Source: Pseudomonas fluorescens (lineage in GTDB: Bacteria; Pseudomonadota; Gammaproteobacteria; Pseudomonadales; Pseudomonadaceae). Taken from it: a stretch of DNA of 64,000 nucleotides. Under the pieces are notes generated by a model. That model saw only the letters and a program-made list of their open reading frames with translations. It had not been told where the DNA came from and ran no database searches. The DNA lies in assembly GCF_902497745.1 (NCBI RefSeq), contig NZ_CABVHJ010000014.1, positions 10,262 through 74,261 on the forward strand. The letters run 5' to 3'. The stretch's first letter is position 1. Each line of letters starts with the position of its first letter. A program made the translations under genes and the position numbers. Shown piece by piece: positions 29,110 to 36,953 of this stretch.

Positions 29110-29676
29110 ATGCTGGTGAATACAGCGCCATTGATAAAGGAGGCGGCCAACCAACAAACCTGGATCGATCTCGCGTTACCCGATCTGAGAACGTTGTCGA
29201 GAGAACTTCGATCAGCCGCAATCGAAGAGGTGAAAAGGGCTGAAGACACAGAGGGCGCCCTCAAAATCCTCTTCGATCACTTCGGCTTCATCGACGAGTC
29301 CGTATTGGCCGTTACTATTCTCGCACCCATTGGAAACGTCGCAGTCATGCGCGACAAACTGGCCCACATCGTCGAGAAACGCCCAGACTCCCGAGAACGT
29401 TATGTTCAACACGCCATCGATACGCTAAAAGGCCCTTTCGAAGTATGGAAAGTCCTCTACGATAACGGCGGACACCGAATGGTATTCATCAATGCCTATG
29501 AGGCAAAAAATGACATGCTTGTCGTAGTCGATGTGCGAAACGGACACGTTCTCTGGAACTTCATGCACGCTCCGGCAAGAGCGATGAACAAACACCGCCA
29601 AGGCGATCTTTTGTACAAGCGGTACATTCTTGAAGTCAAAAAAAAGGGCAGCCATTTGGCTGCCCTTGATGTTTGA
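29110..29676 (+). CDS. Orphan PBECR2 nuclease-fold domain protein
   Basis: 188 aa from ATG 29110; the frame is open upstream to 28987 without another good start. Residues 70-175 match the PBECR2 (phage Barnase-EndoU-ColicinE5/D-RelE-like nuclease 2) pattern: ILAPIGNVAVMRDKLAHIVEKR, then RERYVQHAIDTLKGPFEVW, ending WNFMHAPARAMNKHRQGDLLYKR. In Mu-like phages this domain is usually the C-terminus of a head-morphogenesis protein; here it stands alone. Base composition is lower than its neighbours (two 60-base lines I counted: 53% and 43% GC). It follows a tRNA, a common integration site, but no integrase or att duplication is visible. Activity and substrate unknown; no evident immunity gene. Confidence 0.72.
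   Translation: MLVNTAPLIKEAANQQTWIDLALPDLRTLSRELRSAAIEEVKRAEDTEGALKILFDHFGFIDESVLAVTILAPIGNVAVMRDKLAHIVEKRPDSRERYVQHAIDTLKGPFEVWKVLYDNGGHRMVFINAYEAKNDMLVVVDVRNGHVLWNFMHAPARAMNKHRQGDLLYKRYILEVKKKGSHLAALDV
29644..29667. terminator. Hairpin overlapping the 3' end of the PBECR2 gene
   Basis: AAGGGCAGCCA (29644-29654), TT, TGGCTGCCCTT (29657-29667). Perfect 11-bp stem formed by the last codons of the gene. The preceding A-run would be a U-run for minus-strand transcripts, so it reads best as a leftward terminator; it can also stop rightward transcripts weakly. Confidence 0.7.
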
Positions 29677-29965
29677 ATCCTGATATTTACATCCTCAGGA
29701 AATAGGATGAAGAGGTCTCACCTTACACCGATGTTGCAGCATCGCTGAGGTACCTACGTCCGCTAATACCCTGCAAGGCAGCAGATTTCGCGCTCTTGCT
29801 GGCATTCTTGATAAAGAGGCCAGGCAAGTCAAATCAAATATCCGATGAATTGTTGCAACGCAACGATAACGTCGAAGCCTGGGTGAAGCGTTCAAACATC
29901 GCTTGCAAGCGTGTCGCTGATAGTGCCTGTAACATTCGCAACTCCCCCAATCATGGAGCCTTCTC
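29677..29965. other. Intergenic region before the Lrp-type gene
   Basis: 289 bp, AT-richer than average, no supported gene. It contains the palindrome GTTGC-AAC-GCAAC at 29852-29864, a possible operator about 100 bp before the regulator start. Confidence 0.5.
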
Positions 29966-30427
29966 TTGCCCGATATCCGCCCCCCCGTACTCGACGAAAT
30001 CGACCGTCAGCTAATCGCAGCCCTACAGATCAACGCTCGCGAAAGTGTGGCGATGCTCGCCCGGCAATTGGGCATTGCCCGCACCACCGTGACGTCGCGA
30101 CTGGCGCGCCTGGAAAAAGCCAAAGTGATCACCGGGTATGGCGTGCGCTTGGGTCAACGCGTGGTCGATGGTGGCTTGCAAGCCTACGTCGGGATCAAGG
30201 TGCAGCCGCGTTCCGGCAAGGACGTGGTGCGCCGGTTGAGTGCGATGGCGCAGGTGCAGCAGCTGTGTGCGGTGAGTGGCGAGTTTGATTATGTGGCGTG
30301 GTTGCGTACGGATTCGCCGGAGCAACTGGATCAGTTGCTCGATCAGATTGGCGGGGTGGATGGGGTGGAGAAGACGACGACCTCGATTATTTTGAGTAGC
30401 AAGATTGATCGCGGGCAGCCGGTTTAA
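29966..30427 (+). CDS. Lrp/AsnC family transcriptional regulator
   Basis: 153 aa from a TTG at 29966 preceded by GGAG at 8 nt. N-terminal winged helix-turn-helix (LDEIDRQLIAALQINARESVAMLARQLGIARTTVTSRLARLEK, about residues 9-52) and C-terminal RAM/AsnC ligand domain. It precedes davBA on the same strand with a 223-bp gap, as in P. putida next to davBA (from memory), suggesting amino-acid-responsive control of the lysine genes. The ligand is not determinable from sequence. Confidence 0.9.
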   Translation: MPDIRPPVLDEIDRQLIAALQINARESVAMLARQLGIARTTVTSRLARLEKAKVITGYGVRLGQRVVDGGLQAYVGIKVQPRSGKDVVRRLSAMAQVQQLCAVSGEFDYVAWLRTDSPEQLDQLLDQIGGVDGVEKTTTSIILSSKIDRGQPV

Positions 30428-30465
30428 GGTTTTGATCGAGCTTCTCGGGTGAATTTCAGAGCCTC

Positions 30466-30489
30466 TTCGCGAACGGGCTCGCTTCCACA
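30466..30489. repeat. Single degenerate REP half-element
   Basis: TTCGCGAACGGGCTCGCTTCCACA-like sequence with several changes from the consensus; no partner nearby. A decayed REP singlet between the regulator and davB. Confidence 0.55.
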
Positions 30490-30500
30490 TTCTGGTCGGT

Positions 30501-30513
30501 GTGTAGTCTACAC
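30501..30513. promoter_or_regulatory. Palindrome GTGTAG-T-CTACAC upstream of davB
   Basis: Perfect 6-bp inverted arms about a single T, 138 bp before the davB ATG and after the regulator stop. A plausible operator for the adjacent Lrp-type protein or another regulator. Confidence 0.4.
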
Positions 30514-30603
30514 TCGTCACATTGATCGATAATCTGGCAAAACGACGACACTTTGCGTCTTATTAACGTGTTCCACGCTCCATAGAATGGCTGGCATCTT
30601 TTC

Positions 30604-30610
30604 CTATACT
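30604..30610 (+). promoter_or_regulatory. davBA -10 (CTATACT)
   Basis: Exact match to the sigma-S extended -10 CTATACT, about 40 nt before the davB ATG. No strong -35, as often for sigma-S promoters. Confidence 0.45.
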
Positions 30611-30650
30611 CAGACGCGCATCCCGCGTCGGGTCGCCAGCAAGGTCAGCC

Positions 30651-32333
30651 ATGAACAAGAACAATCGCCATCCTGCAGACGGTAAGAAACCAGTCACCAT
30701 TTTCGGCCCGGACTTTCCGTTCGCGTTCGACGACTGGATCGAACACCCGGCCGGTCTCGGCACTATTCCTGAGCACAATCACGGGGCCGAAGTGGCGATC
30801 GTCGGCGCCGGCATCGCCGGTCTGGTGGCCGCTTACGAGCTGATGAAGCTCGGTCTGAAACCCGTGGTTTACGAGGCCTCGAAACTCGGTGGTCGTCTGC
30901 GCTCGCAGGCGTTCAACGGCACGGACGGCATCGTCGCGGAACTGGGCGGCATGCGTTTTCCGGTGTCCTCCACGGCGTTCTATCACTACGTCGACAAGCT
31001 CGGCCTTGAGACCAAACCATTCCCGAACCCGCTGACGCCGGCCTCCGGCAGCACGGTGATCGATCTGGAAGGCAAAACCCATTACGCACAGAAACTGGCG
31101 GATCTTCCTGCACTGTTCCAGGAAGTGGCTGACGCCTGGGCCGATGCCCTGGAAGCCGGCTCGCAGTTCGCCGATATCCAGCAAGCCATTCGCGACCGCG
31201 ATGTGCCGCGCCTCAAAGAGCTGTGGAATACCTTGGTGCCGCTGTGGGACGACCGCACGTTCTACGACTTCGTCGCCACCTCCGAGGCCTTCGCCAAGCT
31301 GTCGTTCCATCACCGCGAAGTGTTCGGGCAGGTCGGTTTCGGCACCGGCGGCTGGGATTCCGACTTCCCCAATTCGATGCTGGAAATCTTCCGCGTGGTG
31401 ATGACCAACTGTGACGATCACCAGCACCTGGTGGTCGGCGGCGTCGAACAGGTTCCACAAGGCATCTGGCGCCATGCGCCGGAACGCTGCGTGCACTGGC
31501 CTGAAGGCACCAGCCTGAAATCCCTGCACCGTGGCGCACCGCGTTCCGGCGTGAAGAAAATCGCCCACGCGCCAGATGGCCGTTTCACAGTCACCGACAA
31601 CAACGGCGACACCCGCGAATACGCCGCCGTGCTGACCACGTGCCAGAGCTGGCTGCTGACCACGCAGATTGAATGCGACGAAACCCTGTTCTCGCAGAAG
31701 ATGTGGATGGCCCTCGACCGCACGCGCTACATGCAGTCGTCGAAGACATTCGTGATGGTCGACCGGCCGTTCTGGAAGGACAAGGATCCGGAAACCGGCC
31801 GCGACCTGATGAGCATGACCCTCACCGATCGCCTGACCCGTGGCACCTATCTGTTCGATAACGGCGACGACAAGCCGGGCGTGATCTGCCTTTCCTATTC
31901 GTGGATGAGCGATGCTTTGAAGATGCTTCCGCATCCGGTGGAAAAGCGCGTTGAGCTGGCGTTGAATGCATTGAAAAAGATCTACCCTAAAGTCGACATC
32001 GCTGCGCGGATCATCGGCGATCCGATCACCGTGTCGTGGGAAGCTGACCCGTACTTCCTCGGTGCATTCAAGGGCGCGCTGCCCGGCCACTACCGTTACA
32101 ACCAGCGCATGTACGCGCACTTCATGCAGGACGACATGCCCGCCGAGCAGCGCGGGATTTTCATCGCCGGCGACGACGTGTCGTGGACGCCGGCATGGGT
32201 TGAAGGCGCGGTGCAGACTTCGCTCAACGCGGTTTGGGGGATCATGAAGCATTTTGGCGGCGCGACACATAAAACGAACCCGGGCCCGGGTGATGTGTTC
32301 AAAGACATCGGCCCTATCGCCCTGCCCGAGTAA
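30651..32333 (+). CDS. davB: L-lysine 2-monooxygenase
   Basis: 560 aa FAD-dependent amine-oxidase-fold enzyme converting L-lysine to 5-aminopentanamide with O2, first step of the aminovalerate route. The dinucleotide-binding motif AIVGAGIAGLVAAYELMK is near residue 48, followed by the GGRLRS flavin contact and ELGGMRFP. The C-terminal flavin motif is GIFIAGDDVSWTPAWVEGAVQTSLNAV. The sequence matches my memory of P. putida DavB essentially throughout, including length. It is 12 bp from davA, so the two form an operon. A tryptophan 2-monooxygenase reading is less likely given the partner and locus. Confidence 0.93.
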   Translation: MNKNNRHPADGKKPVTIFGPDFPFAFDDWIEHPAGLGTIPEHNHGAEVAIVGAGIAGLVAAYELMKLGLKPVVYEASKLGGRLRSQAFNGTDGIVAELGGMRFPVSSTAFYHYVDKLGLETKPFPNPLTPASGSTVIDLEGKTHYAQKLADLPALFQEVADAWADALEAGSQFADIQQAIRDRDVPRLKELWNTLVPLWDDRTFYDFVATSEAFAKLSFHHREVFGQVGFGTGGWDSDFPNSMLEIFRVVMTNCDDHQHLVVGGVEQVPQGIWRHAPERCVHWPEGTSLKSLHRGAPRSGVKKIAHAPDGRFTVTDNNGDTREYAAVLTTCQSWLLTTQIECDETLFSQKMWMALDRTRYMQSSKTFVMVDRPFWKDKDPETGRDLMSMTLTDRLTRGTYLFDNGDDKPGVICLSYSWMSDALKMLPHPVEKRVELALNALKKIYPKVDIAARIIGDPITVSWEADPYFLGAFKGALPGHYRYNQRMYAHFMQDDMPAEQRGIFIAGDDVSWTPAWVEGAVQTSLNAVWGIMKHFGGATHKTNPGPGDVFKDIGPIALPE

Positions 32334-32345
32334 GAGGAATCCCTG

Positions 32346-33140
32346 ATGCGTGTAGCCCTTTACCAATGTCCACCGCTGCCCCTGGACCCCGCCGCCAACC
32401 TGCAACGCCTGCATCAACTGGCGATGGAGGCCAAGGGCGCCGACCTGCTGGTGCTGCCGGAGATGTTCATGACTGGCTACAACATCGGCGCCGAAGCGGT
32501 CAGCACCTTGGCCGAGGTCTACAACGGTGAATGGGCGCAGCAGATCGGGCGAATCGCCAAGGCTGCGGGTCTGGCGATTGCTTACGGCTATCCGGAGCGC
32601 ACCGCCGACGGGCAGATCTACAACGCTGTGCAGTTGATCGATTCGCACGGCGAGCGCCTGTGCAATTACCGCAAGACGCATCTGTTCGGTGATCTGGATC
32701 GCTCGATGTTCAGCGCCGGCGACGATGATTTTCCGATCGTCGAACTCAACGGCTGGAAGCTCGGTTTCCTGATTTGCTACGACTTGGAGTTTCCGGAGAA
32801 TACCCGGCGTCTGGCACTCGCCGGCGCCGAGCTGATTCTGGTGCCGACGGCGAACATGATTCCGTTCGATTTCGTCGCCGACGTCACCGTGCGTTCGCGC
32901 GCCTTCGAAAACCAGTGCTACGTGGCCTACGCCAACTATTGCGGCAGCGAAGGCGAGATCCACTATTGCGGGCAAAGCAGCATCGCCGCGCCGGATGGCA
33001 GCCGCATCGCCCAGGCCGGACTCGACGAAGCGCTGATCATCGGCGAACTCGATCGGCAGTTGATGCTCGACTCCCGCGCCGCCAATCGCTACCTCAGCGA
33101 TCGCCGCCCGGAGCTTTACGGCGCGCTCAACCAGCGCTAA
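32346..33140 (+). CDS. davA: 5-aminopentanamidase (delta-aminovaleramidase)
   Basis: 264 aa nitrilase-superfamily amidohydrolase producing 5-aminovalerate from 5-aminopentanamide. The Glu-Lys-Cys triad is visible: LVLPEMFMTGY (Glu about 40), NYRKTHLFGD (Lys about 108) and GFLICYDLEFPE (Cys about 142). It directly follows davB. The downstream transaminase and dehydrogenase (davT, davD) are not in this window. Confidence 0.93.
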   Translation: MRVALYQCPPLPLDPAANLQRLHQLAMEAKGADLLVLPEMFMTGYNIGAEAVSTLAEVYNGEWAQQIGRIAKAAGLAIAYGYPERTADGQIYNAVQLIDSHGERLCNYRKTHLFGDLDRSMFSAGDDDFPIVELNGWKLGFLICYDLEFPENTRRLALAGAELILVPTANMIPFDFVADVTVRSRAFENQCYVAYANYCGSEGEIHYCGQSSIAAPDGSRIAQAGLDEALIIGELDRQLMLDSRAANRYLSDRRPELYGALNQR

Positions 33141-33152
33141 TCCGCTAGCATT

Positions 33153-33177
33153 GGCACTTCACTGTTCTGGAAGTGCC
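33153..33177 (+). promoter_or_regulatory. Hairpin sequestering the pqqF Shine-Dalgarno
   Basis: GGCACTTC (33153-33160), 9-nt loop, GAAGTGCC (33170-33177): perfect 8-bp stem ending one base before the ATG at 33179, with the GGAAG Shine-Dalgarno (33169-33173) mostly in the 3' arm. It lies in the 38-bp davA-pqqF gap, so it may limit pqqF translation or stop davBA transcripts (no T-run). Confidence 0.6.
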
Positions 33178-33178
33178 C

Positions 33179-35593
33179 ATGCCTGCGCCGACCCACCCCC
33201 GCCCCCACACTGAAACCCTGGCCAACGGCTTGCGCGTGACCCTGCGTCATATGCCTGACCTGAAGCGCTGCGCGGCTGCTTTGCGCGTGGCCGCTGGTAG
33301 CCATGACGTGCCATTGGCGTGGCCGGGGCTGGCGCATTTTCTTGAGCATTTGCTGTTCCTCGGCACCGAGCGGTTTCCCACGGGCGAAGGGCTGATGGCC
33401 TACGTGCAAGGTCACGGTGGGCAAGTGAATGCCAGCACGCGCGAACGCACAACAGACTTTTTCTTTGAGTTGCCGACCCGAGTATTCAGCGGTGGTTTGG
33501 AGCGTCTGTCAGACATGCTCGCCAGACCGCGTATGAATCTGGACGATCAGTTGCGCGAACGCGAAGTGTTGCAGGCGGAATTTGTCGCTTGGTCGCAGGA
33601 TCCCGCGGCACAGCGGCAATTTGCGTTGTATGAAGGTTTACCAGCAGACCATCCACTGCGCGGGTTTCACGCGGGTAACCGGGATAGCCTGAAGGTTGAA
33701 GATCCGGCATTTCAGCAGGCGTTGAAAGATTTCCACCAACAGTTTTATCAGACCGGGCAGATGGCCTTGAGCCTGATCGGGCCACAGAGCCTTGAAGAAT
33801 TGAAATTGCTGGCGGAGCAATTCGCGGCGGCGTTACCGGCTGGGGATAAAGTTATGCAGCCTGCGCCCCTGCCGCTGGCGGTAAAAAGTTATCAACAGGT
33901 CGATGAGCAGTGCGCCAATCTGATGTTTGCCTTCGATGCCCTGCCTGAATCGTCCACCGAGGCTTTGGCGTTTCTTTGCCATTGGTTGAACAGCGCCAAG
34001 CCCGGCGGATTGCTCGCGCATTTGCAGCAGCAAAAACTGGCGAATGGATTAAACGCGGCGCCGGTTTATCACTTTGCCGGACAAGCGTTGCTGCACCTGG
34101 AATTCACCGTTCCCACCGAATCGCTAGTTGCCATTCGCGAACAACTGCTCGATTGGTTGAGCTTCTTCGCTCAGCAGGATTGGACGTCACTGCACAAAGA
34201 ATACGCAGCCCTGCTTCAACGTCGGCAGCAAGTGAGCGGCGCACTGCAACTGGCACGGCTCGACAGTGAGCAGCTGGAAAACGGCCTGTCCGATGCCGGC
34301 GTTGAAGCACTTACACAGATACTCCGCGAAATCGGCACTGTGGATAACTTCAGTGCTCACTGGCACCGGCCTGCCGCCAATCCATTTCTGCGCGCCAGTG
34401 AACCTTTGGCCAATGCCGGGCTGATTCGCGGCCAGACCAGCGCCCACCGAGGCCTGCGTACATTTGCTCAGGATCGCTCGCGCGGACGCCGCGAACGCTC
34501 GCCGATGCAGTTCAGCCAGGCTTTGCCGGACAGCGGCGATGAAGGCGCGATCTACCTGCGTTGGCAGGTGGAAGCGGCAGCCAGCGCGGATCTGCTCTCA
34601 AGGTTGCAACGCAGTCTTCGGCTCATTCTGCAAGATGCGCGTGAGGCCGGGGTCGATTTGTCTTTTAGCGCCACTGGCAATCAATGGCTGCTGAAGCTCA
34701 CCGGCCTGCAAGAGCCGATGCCCAGCGTCCTCGAGCACGCGCTGAAATGTCTGACGCAAGTTGATGCGGATTCCCCGCGCAGCGAGCCGGAAACGCCGCT
34801 TGTCGCCATCCGCCAACTGCTTAAAGCACTGCCGGAACAGGTTCTGCAACCAGCAAAAACCGGCGATGACGCCAAACACCTGTGGACAACTTCACGCTGG
34901 GACGGCCTCGCACTGGGCCTCAACCAACCAACGCAATCCGCCATGGGCCTGGCCCTGAGCCGCATACCCGGGATACCGGACAATCAGTTGCGTGCGCCAA
35001 CAGTGACCTTCGCGCAAAAGCACTGGCGCCACATCGATACCGCATCCAGCGAACATGCCTTGCTGCTGCATTGCCCAACCGCCAGCCGTGACATCGCAGA
35101 CGAGGCGGCGTGGCGAATGCTCGCGCAACTGTGCCAGACACCGTTCTATCAGCGTTTGCGCATCGAACTGCAATTGGGCTACGCCGTGTTCAGTGCGCTG
35201 CGGCAGATCCAGGGTCAAACCAGTCTGCTGTTCGGCGTGCAATCGCCAAATGCCAAACCTGCGGAGTTGCTTGAACACATTCAACAGTTTCTCAAGGGCA
35301 TTCCCGCGCTGATCGAACAGCTTGATGACGCCAGCCTCAGCCAACACCGGCAAAACCTCACCGATCAATTCGACGGCGCCACGCTGGCCGGCAAAGACGC
35401 AGCCGAATTGCTCTGGCAGGCCAGGCTCACGGGCCACTCGTCGGATTATCTTGAGCAACTGATCGCTGCCATCGGCCAGCTGGATCGCCAGGCACTGCTC
35501 AGCGCTACACAGCGCTTGATCAACGCCGAAGGCGGCTGGCTCTGCCTTGCCAGCGATCCAGCCCCCGAAACCCCATGGCAAGCGGCAAATTGA
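33179..35593 (+). CDS. pqqF: Pyrroloquinoline quinone biosynthesis peptidase PqqF
   Basis: 804 aa M16 (insulinase-like) zinc peptidase; ATG 33179 chosen because a GTG at 33173 falls within the Shine-Dalgarno. The inverted zinc motif HFLEHLLF is near residue 50, with the downstream Glu in the following helix region. PqqF helps excise the cross-linked Glu-Tyr from PqqA. The C-terminal half is the usual inactive M16 repeat. In Pseudomonas pqqF precedes pqqA, as here, with its own upstream context (davBA). Confidence 0.93.
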   Translation: MPAPTHPRPHTETLANGLRVTLRHMPDLKRCAAALRVAAGSHDVPLAWPGLAHFLEHLLFLGTERFPTGEGLMAYVQGHGGQVNASTRERTTDFFFELPTRVFSGGLERLSDMLARPRMNLDDQLREREVLQAEFVAWSQDPAAQRQFALYEGLPADHPLRGFHAGNRDSLKVEDPAFQQALKDFHQQFYQTGQMALSLIGPQSLEELKLLAEQFAAALPAGDKVMQPAPLPLAVKSYQQVDEQCANLMFAFDALPESSTEALAFLCHWLNSAKPGGLLAHLQQQKLANGLNAAPVYHFAGQALLHLEFTVPTESLVAIREQLLDWLSFFAQQDWTSLHKEYAALLQRRQQVSGALQLARLDSEQLENGLSDAGVEALTQILREIGTVDNFSAHWHRPAANPFLRASEPLANAGLIRGQTSAHRGLRTFAQDRSRGRRERSPMQFSQALPDSGDEGAIYLRWQVEAAASADLLSRLQRSLRLILQDAREAGVDLSFSATGNQWLLKLTGLQEPMPSVLEHALKCLTQVDADSPRSEPETPLVAIRQLLKALPEQVLQPAKTGDDAKHLWTTSRWDGLALGLNQPTQSAMGLALSRIPGIPDNQLRAPTVTFAQKHWRHIDTASSEHALLLHCPTASRDIADEAAWRMLAQLCQTPFYQRLRIELQLGYAVFSALRQIQGQTSLLFGVQSPNAKPAELLEHIQQFLKGIPALIEQLDDASLSQHRQNLTDQFDGATLAGKDAAELLWQARLTGHSSDYLEQLIAAIGQLDRQALLSATQRLINAEGGWLCLASDPAPETPWQAAN

Positions 35594-35749
35594 TCATTAC
35601 CGAGGCTGCAAGGAGCTTTCTCAAAGATTCACGGGCAAATACTGTGAAATTTTGAGTAACATAGCAGCCTAACTATTTGGAACATCTTTGCGCTGCCGTG
35701 GACTATACCTATGGACAGCGCTATCCCACCCACCCTGAAGGAGACACCC

Positions 35750-35824
35750 ATGTCCTGGACAAAACCTGCTTACACCGACCTGCGTATCGGCTTCGAAGTC
35801 ACCATGTACTTCGCCAGCCGCTGA
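35750..35824 (+). CDS. pqqA: PQQ precursor peptide PqqA
   Basis: 24-residue ribosomal precursor, [20 protein letters not shown] plus FASR. Glu16 and Tyr20 are the residues joined by PqqE to form PQQ. A strong GGAG Shine-Dalgarno (GAAGGAGAC) precedes the ATG. Too short for most gene callers. A terminator-like hairpin follows directly, which fits the high pqqA to pqqB-E transcript ratio needed for a substrate peptide. Confidence 0.97.
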
Positions 35825-35850
35825 GTTCTGCTCACGTAGAATTGCAGTGC

Positions 35851-35881
35851 AACGCCTCGGCTCGCCGGGGCGTTTTATTTT
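35851..35881 (+). terminator. Attenuator/terminator between pqqA and pqqB
   Basis: AACGCCTCGG (35851-35860), loop CTCG, CCGGGGCGTT (35865-35874), then TTATTTT. Ten base pairs with one G-U. Readthrough must feed pqqB-E, so it works as an attenuator. Confidence 0.85.
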
Positions 35882-35905
35882 CCGCGTTGAAATGATGGAG
35901 TGTTC

Positions 35906-36817
35906 ATGTTCGTCCAGATTCTGGGTTCGGCCGCTGGCGGCGGTTTTCCGCAGTGGAACTGCAACTGCGTCAATTGCGCAGGCTTTCGCGACGGCAGCCT
36001 GAATGCCAAGGCCCGCACCCAATCGTCCATCGCGATTTCCGATGACGGCGTGAACTGGGTGTTGTGCAATGCCTCGCCGGACATCCGCGCGCAGTTGCAA
36101 AGCTTCGCCCCGATGCAACCGGGCCGCGCCCTGCGTGACACCGGCATCAGCGCGATCATCCTGATGGACAGCCAGATCGACCACACCACCGGCCTGCTCA
36201 GCCTGCGCGAAGGTTGCCCGCACCAGGTCTGGTGCACGGACATGGTTCACGAAGACCTCAGTACCGGTTTTCCGCTGTTCAAGATGCTCACCCACTGGAA
36301 CGGCGGGCTGGACTGGAACCGCATCGAACTCGACCAGAGCTTCACCGTGGCCGCGTGCCCGAACCTGCGTTTCACCCCGCTGCCGTTGCGCAGCGCCGCG
36401 CCACCGTACTCGCCGCACCGCTTCGATCCACACCCGGGCGACAACATTGGTTTGATCGTTGAAGACCTGAACACCGGCGGTAAATTGTTCTACGCGCCGG
36501 GTCTGGGCAAGGTCGATGCGCCGTTGCTGGAAATCATGGCCGGCAGTGATTGCCTGCTGGTCGACGGCACGATGTGGGATGACGATGAAATGCAGCGCCG
36601 TGGCGTCGGCACCCGTACCGGTCGTGAGATGGGTCATTTGGCGCAGAACGGGCCTGGCGGAATGCTCGAAGTGCTGGAGCGGTTGCCGGAGCAGCGCAAG
36701 GTGCTTATCCACATCAACAACACCAATCCGATTCTCGATGAGGATTCGCCGGAGCGTGCCGAACTGGCGCGGCGTAATGTTGAAGTGGCGTTCGATGGCA
36801 TGAGTATTGTGTTGTAG
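35906..36817 (+). CDS. pqqB: PQQ biosynthesis protein PqqB
   Basis: 303 aa metallo-beta-lactamase-fold protein; ATG 35906 with GGAG 5 nt before (a GTG six bases upstream overlaps that site). The N-terminal WNCNCVNC zinc knuckle and the conserved SQIDHTTGLL metal region are present. PqqB is reported as an iron-dependent hydroxylase acting on the cross-linked diamino acid; it was formerly proposed as a carrier. A REPIN separates it from pqqC. Confidence 0.94.
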   Translation: MFVQILGSAAGGGFPQWNCNCVNCAGFRDGSLNAKARTQSSIAISDDGVNWVLCNASPDIRAQLQSFAPMQPGRALRDTGISAIILMDSQIDHTTGLLSLREGCPHQVWCTDMVHEDLSTGFPLFKMLTHWNGGLDWNRIELDQSFTVAACPNLRFTPLPLRSAAPPYSPHRFDPHPGDNIGLIVEDLNTGGKLFYAPGLGKVDAPLLEIMAGSDCLLVDGTMWDDDEMQRRGVGTRTGREMGHLAQNGPGGMLEVLERLPEQRKVLIHINNTNPILDEDSPERAELARRNVEVAFDGMSIVL

Positions 36818-36828
36818 CGACCGGCCTC

Positions 36829-36901
36829 TTCGCGAGCAAGCTCGCTCCCACACGGGATCTGTGGCGTACACAAACCCTGTGGGAGCGAGCTTGCTCGCGA
36901 A
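36829..36901. repeat. REPIN (closed form, 25-nt spacer) between pqqB and pqqC
   Basis: Perfect 24-nt arms 36829-36852 (TTCGCGAGC...CCCACA) and 36878-36901 (its exact reverse complement). It lies inside the pqq operon, in the only sizeable gap after pqqB. Confidence 0.93.
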
Positions 36902-36953
36902 GGCGTCCGAATAGACACCCAGGATTCCAACGGTTGTTCCCCGGAGAACCGCA

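Noticed and set aside
28906..30000. Duplicate of the tRNA 3' end (att site) flanking an island
   Set aside because: No second copy of the T-arm/acceptor sequence was found downstream, so integration cannot be demonstrated.
30645..32975. 776-codon open frame antisense to davB-davA
   Set aside because: It spans two well-supported genes and their junction on the opposite strand; product is His/Arg/Val-rich shadow sequence.
33151..33168. Sigma-54-like TTGGCAC before pqqF
   Set aside because: The GC dinucleotide expected 10 bp downstream is missing; the sequence is explained by the hairpin.
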